NCBI RefSeq assembly: GCF_002042965.1
Contig: NZ_MZNT01000022.1
Location: 1-64,000, forward strand
Direction: 5' to 3'
Source of the DNA: Paenibacillus sp. 32352
Lineage (GTDB): Bacteria; Bacillota; Bacilli; Paenibacillales; NBRC-103111
Length of the DNA: 64,000 nt
Below, piece by piece: positions 27,527 through 36,628 of the stretch. The position numbers and the translations under genes are program-made. Every line of letters begins with the position of its first letter. The first letter of the stretch is position 1. The notes below the pieces were generated by a model that was given only the letters and a program-made list of their open reading frames with translations, was not told the DNA's origin and did not search any database.

Positions 27527-30500
27527 ATGAGAAAGGCAATCAACACGAAGAAAAAACTAATTGTCGGTGTTACATCTCTTGCAATGATCGTTAATGCAGG
27601 AACAGCTCTTGCGGCAGAAAATGAGTTTACGGCGGCAAGTGAGCGATCCGTTCAAATCGAACAATCTGCTCAAGTTGACCCAACTGTGCAATCTGTAACG
27701 AAAGCGGCTTATGGAGAAGATCCAGTTGTTGCGCCCGTAGTACAGCCACAGTCGGGAGCGAAGAAGGAGTATCTTGTCGTTTACAAGAAGGAGCCAAGAA
27801 CCTTTCGGGCGGCGAGTATCGGCGCAACTCCGAATATCACGCACGAGTTCAAATCCGTTCCTGCGGTCACAGTAACAGCATCGGCTTCTGAAATCCAAGC
27901 GATTCAAGCAGATCCAAACGTGGCATACATTGAGGAAAACATCATTTTTCACGCAGTTGAGGACAGTAGTTTTACTGTTCAATCTGCCGCTTCTGAGGTT
28001 TCTCAGTGGGATTTGCAACAGATGAATGCAACAACCGCTTGGTCTGATGGGTATACTGGAGCAGGTGTGAAAGTTGCGGTACTGGATACAGGCATTGCAG
28101 CGCATTCGGACTTGAGCATTGCGGGAGGATATTCTGCCGTAGATTACACGACTTCTTATGCGGATGACGAAGGTCATGGAACACACGTTGCGGGTTCTAT
28201 TGCGGCACTTCGCAATAACACAGGTATCGTTGGTGTAGCTCCAAATGCTTCCCTCTACGGAGTGAAAGTATTGGGTGCTGACGGTAAGGGTAACTTGGCA
28301 GACATTCTTGAGGGACTCGATTGGGCAATCCAAAATGGCATGGACATCATTAATATGAGTCTAGGCACAGAAACGGGTTCTCAATTGCTCGAAGACATGG
28401 TAGATAATGCTGTATCTCATGGCATTGTTGTTGTCGCTTCTAGTGGCAACAACGGGACGGCAGATGGTTCGGGCGATACGATTCTTTATCCTGCAAGATA
28501 TGCAAATGTTATTGCTGTAGCGGCAGTGGATAACAACAAGATTCGTGGAGACTTCTCGGCAACGGGTCCGAAGAATGAATTTTCGGCTCCTGGTGTTGAC
28601 GTTATTAGCACGTACTTAAACAATGCATTTGCTAGAGCAAGTGGCACATCTCAAGCCGCACCGCACGTTTCTGGTCTTTTGGCTCTTATGAAACAAAAAG
28701 ATCCTAGCATGACGGCAGCTCAGCTCCGTAATGAGCTGTTAAAGTATACTGAGGACTTGGGTACTCCAGGTCGAGATGCTTGGTATGGCTTTGGGCTTGT
28801 TTCGTACAAGCAACTAGATGTTACGCCTCCAGCGGAAGTAACAGGTCTTGCGGTTACGGCGAAAACTACCAATTCTTTGACGGTAGAATTCACGAAACCA
28901 AGCGATGCTGACTACGACAGAGCGAATATCTATCTGAACGGTGCTCTTCAAGGTTCTACGCAAGGAACTCAGTTTGAAGTAGTCGGCTTATTGCCTGACA
29001 CAGATAACTTGATCGTTGTGAAAACCGTTGATACATCGGGTAATGAATCTGTTGGTACTTCTATCGTAGGTCGCACCGATGCTTCGCCAGTGGTTGATAT
29101 AACACCTCCAGCGGAAGTAACCGATCTTGTGATTGCGGCGAAGACATCCTCATCTTTGAGGATTGAATTCACAAAGCCGAGTGATCCTGACTACAAAAAA
29201 GCTAATGTGTATGTCGATGGTTCTTTAAAAGGTTCTACCAAAGATGATTACTATGAAGTAACGGATTTGGAGGAAGACACGAGTTACACGATTGTTGTTA
29301 AAACTGTAGATATTACAAGTAACGAGTCAGTAGGTGTAACCGTAACAGGTCGCACAAATGGAACGCCATTTGATATAACGACTCCAGCGGAAGTAACAGG
29401 TCTTGCGGTTACATCGAAAACTACATCGTCCCTGACGATTGGTTTCACGAAACCAAGTGATGCTGACTATGCAAAAGCCAATGTGTATGTAAACGGTACG
29501 TTGAACGGTTCTACAGCGGGTGAAAGCTATGATGTTGTTGGTTTGACAGATGACACGGCATACACGATTGTTGTAAAAACAGTGGACACTACGGGTAACG
29601 AATCTGCGGGTGTAACTGTAACAGGTCGCACGGATGCAGTTGTTGTTCCTCCAGTAGTGGATACGACAGCTCCAGCAGAAGTAACAGGTCTTGCGGTTAC
29701 ATCAAAAACTACATCGTCTCTGAAGATTGGTTTCACGAAACCAAATGATGCTGACTATGCGAAGTCCAACGTGTATGTGAACGGTTCTCTGAACGGTTCA
29801 ACAGCCGGTGAAAGCTATGATGTTGTTGGTTTGACTGATGACACGGCATACACCATCGTTGTAAAAACAGTGGACACTACGGGTAACGAATCTGCGGGTG
29901 TAACTGTAACAGGTCGCACAGATGCAGTTGTAACGCCTCCAAGAACAGGTGGTAGAGGTGGCGGTAGTGGCAGTGGCAGCAGTGCAGGCGGTGGAATTGT
30001 AACAATCCCAACCGAAACACCAGTAGCTCCTCCAACAACACCAACTGAGCCAGTACAACTTCCAGATCCAACTCCGACCCCAAAAATCGTATTCAAAGAT
30101 GTTCAGAACCATTGGGCAGAAGAATCGATTCAATGGGCGACAAAAGAAGGGCTTGTGAAAGGGTTCGAAGATGGAACGTTCAAACCGAATGCAAAAGTCA
30201 CTGAGGCACAGTTCTTGGCGATGATCATTCGTCTTTACAATCCTGAGTTCGAAGCAACGTCTGTCGCAACCAATGAAAATTGGGTGAAGAAATACTATGA
30301 TGTTGCGAAAACATTGAACATCCCAACATTCGGAGATGCGAATGGGGAGATCACTCGCTTGCAAGTTGCTGAGATTGTTGCCGCTACAAGAGGTTATAAC
30401 TTGAAGGGCGATGATTTAGTAAAATTCATGTATGCGAATGGATATGCAGAAGGTAGTGATCCGAACAAAAAGACTCTTGCGAGCTTTCGTCCAAACGATC

Positions 30501-30625
30501 AACTCACTCGTGCAGAAGCAGTTCAGTTCCTCAAAAACCTTGCTGACAAGTTCGATGGTAAGCTCTTGAAACGTCCTGACAGACCTTCAGATGTGAGTCA
30601 ATTACCAGAAGTTCCTATGCAATAA
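27527..30625 (+). CDS. S-layer-anchored subtilisin-like serine protease
   Basis: A 1032-residue exported protease. It has a signal peptide (about 1-30, ALA-AEN) and an I9-type propeptide (about 78-145, KKEYLVVYKKE). The S8 domain has Asp187 (VLDTG), His217 (GHGTHVAG), oxyanion Asn308 and Ser375 (GTSQAAPHVSG). Four FN3 repeats (about 440-805) of nearly uniform sequence follow, then a Gly/Ser linker and Pro/Thr-rich stretch. SLH-type domains end the protein (about 848-1020: FKDVQNHWAEESIQWA, FKPNAKVTEAQFL, FRPNDQLTRAEAVQFL). ATG 27527 has GGGGGG ten bases upstream. It should bind secondary cell-wall polymer and act at the surface. Its SLH module resembles the one in the next gene. Confidence 0.93.
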   Translation: MRKAINTKKKLIVGVTSLAMIVNAGTALAAENEFTAASERSVQIEQSAQVDPTVQSVTKAAYGEDPVVAPVVQPQSGAKKEYLVVYKKEPRTFRAASIGATPNITHEFKSVPAVTVTASASEIQAIQADPNVAYIEENIIFHAVEDSSFTVQSAASEVSQWDLQQMNATTAWSDGYTGAGVKVAVLDTGIAAHSDLSIAGGYSAVDYTTSYADDEGHGTHVAGSIAALRNNTGIVGVAPNASLYGVKVLGADGKGNLADILEGLDWAIQNGMDIINMSLGTETGSQLLEDMVDNAVSHGIVVVASSGNNGTADGSGDTILYPARYANVIAVAAVDNNKIRGDFSATGPKNEFSAPGVDVISTYLNNAFARASGTSQAAPHVSGLLALMKQKDPSMTAAQLRNELLKYTEDLGTPGRDAWYGFGLVSYKQLDVTPPAEVTGLAVTAKTTNSLTVEFTKPSDADYDRANIYLNGALQGSTQGTQFEVVGLLPDTDNLIVVKTVDTSGNESVGTSIVGRTDASPVVDITPPAEVTDLVIAAKTSSSLRIEFTKPSDPDYKKANVYVDGSLKGSTKDDYYEVTDLEEDTSYTIVVKTVDITSNESVGVTVTGRTNGTPFDITTPAEVTGLAVTSKTTSSLTIGFTKPSDADYAKANVYVNGTLNGSTAGESYDVVGLTDDTAYTIVVKTVDTTGNESAGVTVTGRTDAVVVPPVVDTTAPAEVTGLAVTSKTTSSLKIGFTKPNDADYAKSNVYVNGSLNGSTAGESYDVVGLTDDTAYTIVVKTVDTTGNESAGVTVTGRTDAVVTPPRTGGRGGGSGSGSSAGGGIVTIPTETPVAPPTTPTEPVQLPDPTPTPKIVFKDVQNHWAEESIQWATKEGLVKGFEDGTFKPNAKVTEAQFLAMIIRLYNPEFEATSVATNENWVKKYYDVAKTLNIPTFGDANGEITRLQVAEIVAATRGYNLKGDDLVKFMYANGYAEGSDPNKKTLASFRPNDQLTRAEAVQFLKNLADKFDGKLLKRPDRPSDVSQLPEVPMQ

Positions 30626-30656
30626 AAAAAAGGAGTGCAGTCGAATAATTAAAAGG

Positions 30657-30694
30657 AACAACCAAAGCAAGTGACTCTCGCTTGGTTGTTTTTC
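30657..30694 (+). terminator. Terminator or attenuator between subtilase and SLH gene
   Basis: AACAACCAAAGC (30657-30668) pairs with GCTTGGTTGTT (30680-30690) and TTT follows. It lies in the 89-base gap, so the next gene is probably transcribed partly by read-through. Confidence 0.75.
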
Positions 30695-30714
30695 ATATGG
30701 AGGGAAGAAACTAC

Positions 30715-32865
30715 ATGAAAAGAAAACTTGCAGTCGCTACATTGTTTTCAACAATCATAATTTCAACTCAATCAGCCGAATTTTTGCTTGAACCTAGAGT
30801 TGTATATGGGGAATCAAGCACAGTGTTTTCAGACATCGGACAACATTGGGCAGGAGAGACAATCCTCTGGGCAGTAGATAAAGGAATTACGAAAGGTTAT
30901 GAGGACGGTACGTTTAAACCAAACAAATTGGTTTCAGAAGCAGAATTTATTACCTTATTAATTCGTGCTTATAAACCTGATATAAAGAGCGGTGCTGGGG
31001 GAAATTGGGCAGGCCCGTATTATGATTTCAGCAAAAAAATGAACTACCCTGTATCAAACAATGTAGCTTCTGAGTTTATGGGGGATCCAGCAATAACTCG
31101 AAGGGCAGTAGCGGAAATCATTGCCGCATCTCAAGGTGTTAATTATGATAGCGACAATGCCATTCGTTACTTATTGACTACTGGAATTGCAAGTGGAAGT
31201 GATCCGAACAATAAGACAATTGTTAGCTTTAAGCCAGATGAACCATTAACTCGTGCTGAATCAGTTCAGCTCATCCGAAATCTATCAGAGAAAGGTAAGA
31301 AGGAGTTACTTGCGAAGCCAGAAAAACCATCAGATACATCCTTGCTGGCAAGTATTCCTTACGGAGAAAATAAATCAACTGAAGGTCAAACCCTTAGTCC
31401 AAATCTTTCCTCTATCCCTGATCTATACGTAAATGGTAATCCAATCGATGCAAAGCAAGGAGAGCCAATGATTCGAGGGGGCATTTTGTATGTTCCGCTT
31501 GAGCCAGTAGTTGTTGGAATGGGTGATTCGTTTACGTGGGAAAAGAAGCCGTATGCAGCGAATGTAAAGACCGATAGCGGCGACACCATTACAATTACAG
31601 TTGCAAATTCCATCGCCTTTGTTGATGGCAAACAAGTTCCTATATCTACACTTAATTTGGAAAACACAAAAGTTTCACTTCAAGCTAGTCCAGTTATCAT
31701 GAACAACAAAATGTTCGTGCCATACGACTTCTTGGAAAATGTATTGGGCTATCCAGTAGAGGCTAAAAAAGATGGCTCTAAAGATGTCGTCTATGTTGGA
31801 AAGGGTACAATTGCAACGCCTATTCCTACACCAACACCTTCGAATCCATCTGGTTCCGTGAAAGAGGATCCACGCTACCCATTCCCTGATGGGTGGACAC
31901 CGCCTCAAATCACATCTACATGGACTTCTGATAAGCAGAAGAATATGGAGATCCTGGAGAATGAGCTTGGATTCAAAAATCTTGGAGCTGGTGCAAGATA
32001 CAGCCCATATGGAAAAGGACCAGGAACTACAGCAATACTGGTTTCTGCGGATGATTCTGAACAGTACGACACGATGATTACCATTAGTGTATGGACTGGT
32101 TCTAAGTACACTCCGCTTGATTATAAAATTCCTTACATTGCGAAGGAACTGTTTGGGTTTTATTTCCCACAAAAGAGTGGGGAATTCTGGGAAATCGTTG
32201 ATAACCTATTTAATGACAAGGTTTTAGACCAGTATATAGGGAAAAAAGTTGTGATTGAAGACCGAGAAGTAAAATTCATGGATGTTAATGATCAACTTGT
32301 GATCATCGTGGGAAAACCAGGTATAAGGTACGATGACAACTGGAAAAATTCTTCCGCTGTCCTACCTGCGATTAAAGAGGATCCACGTTATCCATTCCCT
32401 GATGGATGGACACCGCCTCAAATCACGTCTACATGGACTTCTGATAAGCAGAAGAATATGGAGATTTTGGAGAATGAACTTGGATTCAAAAATCTTGGAG
32501 CTGGAGCAAGTTATCGGACAAAGGGAACGATAGCTACATCTGCAATTGGAGTTTCAGCAGACAAATCAGATCTCGAAACTGACATTACAATTGGATTCTG
32601 GAAAGGAACAAAATCCAACCCTGAAAGCAACAAAGTGCCATATGTAACAAGGGAATTGCTCAAGTTTTACTTCCCTACAAGTTATGAAACGTTATGGCAA
32701 ATTTGCGATGATGCATTTAACGGTGTAAAAGGTGTTGGGAAGTATTTTGACAAAGTAATGACTTACGACAATCGGCAAGTTAAAATGATCGCAGTTAATC
32801 AACAACTTGTGATTACCGTGGGAAAACCAGGCACAAAATATGATTCCAACTGGAACAAGCAATGA
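30715..32865 (+). CDS. SLH-domain protein with copper-amine-oxidase-N-like domain and duplicated C-terminal module
   Basis: A 716-residue exported protein. A signal peptide (1-about 35) precedes an SLH region (about 38-195: FSDIGQHWAGETILWAV, FKPNKLVSEAEFI, FKPDEPLTRAESVQLI). A copper amine oxidase N-terminal-type domain follows (about 236-364: LYVNGNPIDAKQGEPMI to FVPYDFLENVLG). Two copies of a roughly 170-residue module (from about 384 and 555) begin EDPRYPFPDGWTPPQITST. The copies are offset by 513 bp and their first ~130 bp are nearly identical in DNA. The module is not recognised. GGAGGG precedes ATG 30715. The SLH part is homologous to the C-terminal SLH part of the preceding protease, so the two probably co-localise on the cell wall. 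Confidence 0.85.
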   Translation: MKRKLAVATLFSTIIISTQSAEFLLEPRVVYGESSTVFSDIGQHWAGETILWAVDKGITKGYEDGTFKPNKLVSEAEFITLLIRAYKPDIKSGAGGNWAGPYYDFSKKMNYPVSNNVASEFMGDPAITRRAVAEIIAASQGVNYDSDNAIRYLLTTGIASGSDPNNKTIVSFKPDEPLTRAESVQLIRNLSEKGKKELLAKPEKPSDTSLLASIPYGENKSTEGQTLSPNLSSIPDLYVNGNPIDAKQGEPMIRGGILYVPLEPVVVGMGDSFTWEKKPYAANVKTDSGDTITITVANSIAFVDGKQVPISTLNLENTKVSLQASPVIMNNKMFVPYDFLENVLGYPVEAKKDGSKDVVYVGKGTIATPIPTPTPSNPSGSVKEDPRYPFPDGWTPPQITSTWTSDKQKNMEILENELGFKNLGAGARYSPYGKGPGTTAILVSADDSEQYDTMITISVWTGSKYTPLDYKIPYIAKELFGFYFPQKSGEFWEIVDNLFNDKVLDQYIGKKVVIEDREVKFMDVNDQLVIIVGKPGIRYDDNWKNSSAVLPAIKEDPRYPFPDGWTPPQITSTWTSDKQKNMEILENELGFKNLGAGASYRTKGTIATSAIGVSADKSDLETDITIGFWKGTKSNPESNKVPYVTRELLKFYFPTSYETLWQICDDAFNGVKGVGKYFDKVMTYDNRQVKMIAVNQQLVITVGKPGTKYDSNWNKQ

Positions 32866-32870
32866 GTAAT

Positions 32871-32913
32871 AAAAAATAGAGATGTGGGATTTATTCCTGC
32901 CTCTATTTTTTGT
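32871..32913 (+). terminator. Terminator after the SLH gene
   Basis: AAAAAATAGAG pairs with CTCTATTTTTT, which itself provides the T-run. Confidence 0.75.
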
Positions 32914-33054
32914 TTTCAATCATTATAAATTGACGAGATCCATCTAAAATATAAAAGTCGATTTTTTGTCAGACACTATAAGACATATATGCTACTTCAA
33001 AATCGATAAATAAGAGAATAATTACAATAAGAAAGAGAAAGGAGGTAATGCAAT

Positions 33055-33474
33055 ATGAAAAAGAAATTCATTGGGTTGGTAAATGCAACCATTGTCACTC
33101 TTGGATTGTTAGTTGTCGATGGTTCAAATGGTGTTGTATTTAAAAGTAAAGCGGCGGAAGATCCTGTATTGGGTAATCTAAAGGTTGTTCTAAATCTAGC
33201 CGACAGAAGCGCTGACGATCCTCCATATTCATTGAAGGTTCAGGATCCATTTATGTTGTATCTGGTCCTCCAATTGTTCGAAAAGAAATAGTCTTTGAAT
33301 CCGACATCGTTGAAGTGTTAAAAAGAGACACGAAAACAATTGGATGCAAGTGACGTTCGACGTTTGCGTTTCTTCATTGGGTTGGAGGATATTGGCTGCT
33401 ATTGTTCTAAAGCTGAACTAGGTGCTCAAGAAAATCATAATTGTATTTCCGTTGTTGAAGTGTTCCCTCTCTAG
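33055..33474 (+). pseudogene. Frameshifted small secreted protein
   Basis: A perfect ribosome binding site (AGGAGGT) precedes MKKKFIGLVNATIVTLGLLV, a signal peptide. The frame stays open to 33291, but coding-like sequence moves to another frame at about 33230 (IEGSGSIYVVSGPPIVRKEI). It moves again near 33340 (LDASDVRRLRFFIGLEDIG, ending CISVVEVFPL, stop 33472). Joined, the three parts give a protein of about 135-140 residues with several Cys. The family is not recognised. It is broken either in the genome or by base-call errors. Confidence 0.55.
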
Positions 33475-33495
33475 GCCTAGATACTAACCATACTA

Positions 33496-33825
33496 TATCC
33501 ACCGAAAATAAACACGTAAAGCCGAAAACAAACTCGTCCCGCTGAAAATAAAGTCGTATCACTCAGTTCATTCCTCAGCATTATTTCCCGACGAAAAGCA
33601 GGAGGCGAGAGCAGAGGCAAGAAGCGGAGGCAAAGCAGGAGCGGGCGGGAAAAGCTAGGAAAACCAAGGATTCACAAGAATAAAGAGGGAGGGATTAGGG
33701 AAATACTTAGCCCTAACCCCACCCGTCAATATTTCCCCAATTCCTTCATACGACTTTATTTGCACAGGGGGAATCAGGGAAGAAGGGGAAAAGCGGAGGA
33801 AATGCAGGAGTGGCAAGGGTTTGTG
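33496..33825 (+). repeat. Iteron-bearing dispersed repeat, copy 2
   Basis: Related to 24744-25217. It starts TATCCACC, then has three ~20-bp iterons (cores AAAATAAACACGTAAAG, AAAACAAACTCGTC, AAAATAAAGTCGTAT at 33505-33559), a purine-rich interior, and the inverted partner ATACGACTTTATTTGC at 33748-33763. It is about 140 bp shorter than copy 1. The rest of the gap up to 33993 shows nothing else. Confidence 0.6.
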
Positions 33826-33993
33826 AAACTGAAAAGAGTAAGCGATTCCCCATTAGACGCTTGATGTTTTGATGGATCTGAGGATTCGGTGGTTTCAATT
33901 TACAATTCAAGTAAAGAAAGGATAGGGGGATCGCCCTGTCCTTTCTTAATAGATGAAGATAAACGCATGATGCGTTTACGGTTTAATTAAGGT

Positions 33994-34845
33994 TTACAGA
34001 TCGACTTTCCAGTTGCCCATCATCTTGGCGACTTCCGGATCGTGGTACGATAAGAAAAGACTTTGCCGCGTATCGAGAGTGGAAATCTGTTCGATGTCGT
34101 CAGCACTCAACTCAAAATCGAAAATGTTGAAGTTTTCGACGATCCGTTCTTTTTTAACTGACTTCGGAATTACAACGACTCCTCTTTGAACAAGCCAGCG
34201 AAGCGCGACTTGGGCGACGGACTTGTTGTGTTTTTCTGCGATCGAGGATAGCACTTCGTTCCCGAAAAAATTGTTACGTCCTTCAGCGAAGGGCGCCCAC
34301 GACTGGTGCTTCACTCCCTGCTCTTTCATAAAAGCGGCGCTCTCTATCTGATGGTAGAATGGATGCGTTTCGACCTGATTGACGGCAGGCACGATTTCGT
34401 TATGCACGATAAGGTCCATTAAACGGTCAGGCAGGAAATTGCTGACCCCGATCGCCTTGATCTTGCCTTCGCGGTACAGCTCCTCCATCGCACGCCAAGC
34501 GCCGTAATAATCGCCGAACGGCTGGTGAATAAGGTATAGATCCAGATAATCGAGCTGGAGTTTCTTCAGCGATTTGGCAAACGCCACCCTGGCACTCTCG
34601 TAGCTGGCATCCTGAACCCAAAGCTTGGTTGTGATGAACAGATCTCCACGTGGTATACCGCTGCGCTTGATCGCTCGACCGACCGCCTCCTCATTCAGAT
34701 AACCGGCGGCGGTATCGATGAGGCGGTAACCAGCCATCAGAGCCTCATATACGGCGTTCTCGCATTCTTCAGCATCAGGAACTTGGTAAACACCGAAGCC
34801 GATGATCGGCATCTTCACGCCATTGTTTAATGTTACGGTTTGCAT
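33994..34845 (-). CDS. Aldo/keto reductase
   Basis: A 283-residue NADPH-dependent aldo/keto reductase with a complete catalytic tetrad: Asp44, Tyr49, Lys74 and His107. The family motifs MAGYRLIDTAAGYLNE and GKIKAIGVSNF are present, and VVVIPKSVKKERI forms the cofactor pocket. It should reduce aldehydes or ketones in the cytosol. GGAGG precedes the ATG. It is divergent from a MerR-type regulator, and a MerR-style promoter with a 19-bp spacer drives it, so induction by reactive carbonyls is likely. Confidence 0.93.
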   Translation of the reverse strand: MQTVTLNNGVKMPIIGFGVYQVPDAEECENAVYEALMAGYRLIDTAAGYLNEEAVGRAIKRSGIPRGDLFITTKLWVQDASYESARVAFAKSLKKLQLDYLDLYLIHQPFGDYYGAWRAMEELYREGKIKAIGVSNFLPDRLMDLIVHNEIVPAVNQVETHPFYHQIESAAFMKEQGVKHQSWAPFAEGRNNFFGNEVLSSIAEKHNKSVAQVALRWLVQRGVVVIPKSVKKERIVENFNIFDFELSADDIEQISTLDTRQSLFLSYHDPEVAKMMGNWKVDL

Positions 34846-34949
34846 TGTAATTCCTCCCAGTGTTCAAATGTATAACAGCAAACGGCGCTTATCCCCTGAA
34901 TCGGGCACAGCAGCGGGAATTCTACTTACGACTCGTTTGCGTTACACTA

Positions 34950-34980
34950 AGCTTAGAACCTTCGTGTTACACGAAGTCAA
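34950..34980 (-). promoter_or_regulatory. MerR-type promoter and operator of the aldo/keto reductase
   Basis: On the minus strand TTGACT (34980-34975) and TAAGCT (34955-34950) are 19 bases apart. The palindrome CTTCGTG-TAA-CACGAAG lies in and beside the spacer. Overlong spacers with a centred palindrome are the hallmark of MerR-activated promoters, and a MerR gene starts 35 bases beyond. Confidence 0.7.
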
Positions 34981-35014
34981 GCTGCTTTAAAATTTTTTTC
35001 GAGGAGGATTTTAC

Positions 35015-35464
35015 ATGCATACGGTCAAAGAAGCTGCCCTAATAACAGGACTCACCGAGCACGCCGTGCGCTTTTACACGGATAAGGGCCTGGTGCCAAG
35101 CGTACAGCGCAATGAGAATAATATCCGGATGTTCGACGAAGAATCGATCAACTGGCTGCATGGCGTCAAATGCCTCAAGCAATCCGGGATGCCGATTGAA
35201 GTCATTAAAAGGTACGTCGATCTCTGTCTCGAAGGGGATTCAACCGTTCCGCAACGCTGTGGACTCATTATGGAGCATAAAGAAGCGGCGCTCGCTAAAC
35301 TCGAAGAAGCCAAACGGCACATTGACCATTTGGAACAAAAAACCAGCCTGTATCAAGCCATTATGGAGCATCGTGCGCCAGACACGACCAATCCCGGCAA
35401 CTGGGACAAAATTCTGCATATGCATGGTGACGTATTTTACTCGCCCTCTGTTCGTAGGGCTTGA
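35015..35464 (+). CDS. MerR-family transcriptional regulator
   Basis: A 149-residue MerR regulator. The winged helix at the N-terminus reads TVKEAALITGLTEHAVRFYT with the following GLVPSVQRNENNIRMFDEE. A dimerisation coiled coil follows (about 75-115). There is no metal-binding Cys cluster; a single Cys lies mid-protein (QRCG). It resembles the AdhR/NmlR group that responds to aldehydes. GAGGAGG precedes the ATG. It is divergent from the aldo/keto reductase and probably activates it through the operator at 34950-34980. Confidence 0.88.
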   Translation: MHTVKEAALITGLTEHAVRFYTDKGLVPSVQRNENNIRMFDEESINWLHGVKCLKQSGMPIEVIKRYVDLCLEGDSTVPQRCGLIMEHKEAALAKLEEAKRHIDHLEQKTSLYQAIMEHRAPDTTNPGNWDKILHMHGDVFYSPSVRRA

Positions 35465-35776
35465 GAGATAATAGTGAGATGGTCACATATCCAACCCCCT
35501 AAGGGAGTGGCTGCCGTTTCGGTAATTTCTAATAAGACATCGGAGGCCATCCCAAAAGTCAACTCTAAAGACCAATTAGGACACGGTTAATATACAGAAA
35601 AATGTTTTTTAAACTTACAAAGGAGTTAAGTATCTTTTATGTGCTTAACTCCTTTACTTTATGGGCCTAGCGCCGCTTTCTTTAGCGAATTGGAGTAGTA
35701 CCTGAGAGGGGGGAAGATAAATAGGCAGGCTTATATTGGGGGGAATGTGCGGACTATTAGCAAAAAAAAGGTGACA
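35465..35776. other. Intergenic stretch with one strong hairpin
   Basis: AAAGGAGTTAAG (35619-35630) pairs with CTTAACTCCTTT (35644-35655), followed by ACTTTAT, so it is terminator-like for the MerR gene. No coding sequence was recognised. Confidence 0.5.
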
Positions 35777-35861
35777 ACAAGATTAAAGACTGGAAAATAC
35801 ACGGGCTTTCCCCAAACGTGTCTCCAGTCTTTTTTCATAGCCGCGGCGATCCAAAGCAGGG
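35777..35861. repeat. Palindromic dispersed repeat, copy B
   Basis: About 90% identical to 9866-9951, same orientation. The outer stem AAAGACTGG/CCAGTCTTT is unchanged. The inner stem has switched to ACACG/CGTGT, so both sides changed together. The T-run and GCCGCGGC are kept. Confidence 0.75.
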
Positions 35862-35959
35862 AAAAGGAAACTAAGTTTATTATCACGAATATCAATGGAA
35901 TGAAAAATAAGGTTATTTTGTGTTCCAAAACCATGTTTTTTTCGTGAAAGGAGTCAATT

Positions 35960-36157
35960 ATGGATGGTCTTGCAGGATACTTAATTTTAGGCGCATTGTT
36001 TGGAATATTTGTTGCTATTCAAAAACTTAACTCAAACATCATAACTCAAATTGACCAAAACGAAAGAATTATTGAATTATTGAAAGAAAAACGGATAACG
36101 AGAGCACAACAACAACAACGTCAGGCTGTCGGAATTATCGGCAGTCTGTTGAACTAA
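35960..36157 (+). CDS. Small membrane protein, unknown function
   Basis: A 65-residue protein with one N-terminal transmembrane helix (about 5-22) and a charged, Gln-rich helical tail that may form a coiled coil (QIDQNERIIELLKEKR). AAAGGAG precedes the ATG. No family is recognised. The neighbours give no clue. Confidence 0.55.
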   Translation: MDGLAGYLILGALFGIFVAIQKLNSNIITQIDQNERIIELLKEKRITRAQQQQRQAVGIIGSLLN

Positions 36158-36271
36158 AGAGCAGATTACGTTAATAACTGCTAGGATTATGTGGAGGTAA
36201 GGTGATAACCCGGAATTATCATGATAAGTATTGTTATTAATAATCGTCGGATTTTGAAAGGAGGGTAAGCC

Positions 36272-36628
36272 GTGAAGCTTAGAGGGACTATTACCGAACA
36301 GGCGTACAGAAGAGAATTACAAGCTTCAAGAATTCGTCTGTTCGGCGATGTATCCATGCGAAGGTTTTTAGAAATTATCAGAGATACCTTTCCAGTAATG
36401 AAGACAGCATACATTTTATATTGGACACCCGAACAGGGGGAAGATATTATCAGCTTTCTTGTGGATACACATTCAGTTATTAAAATTGAATTGGATCGTT
36501 ACGATGATAAAATAGCGCCGATAGTAGATGTGTATCCAATAGAGAACGTGATTAAGGGACGTAGTAAAACGAATCAGATTAAAATAGCCGTAGCTTTGGA
36601 TTTAGCGAAGAACGATCTAAATAATTGA
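36272..36628 (+). CDS. Hypothetical protein
   Basis: A 118-residue soluble protein with no recognised family. Mixed alpha/beta character is suggested by AYILYWTPEQGEDIISFLVD and VIKIELDRYDDKIAPIVDVY. GTG 36272 follows AAGGAGG at good spacing. It may form a pair with the small membrane protein upstream (114-base gap). Confidence 0.55.
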   Translation: MKLRGTITEQAYRRELQASRIRLFGDVSMRRFLEIIRDTFPVMKTAYILYWTPEQGEDIISFLVDTHSVIKIELDRYDDKIAPIVDVYPIENVIKGRSKTNQIKIAVALDLAKNDLNN

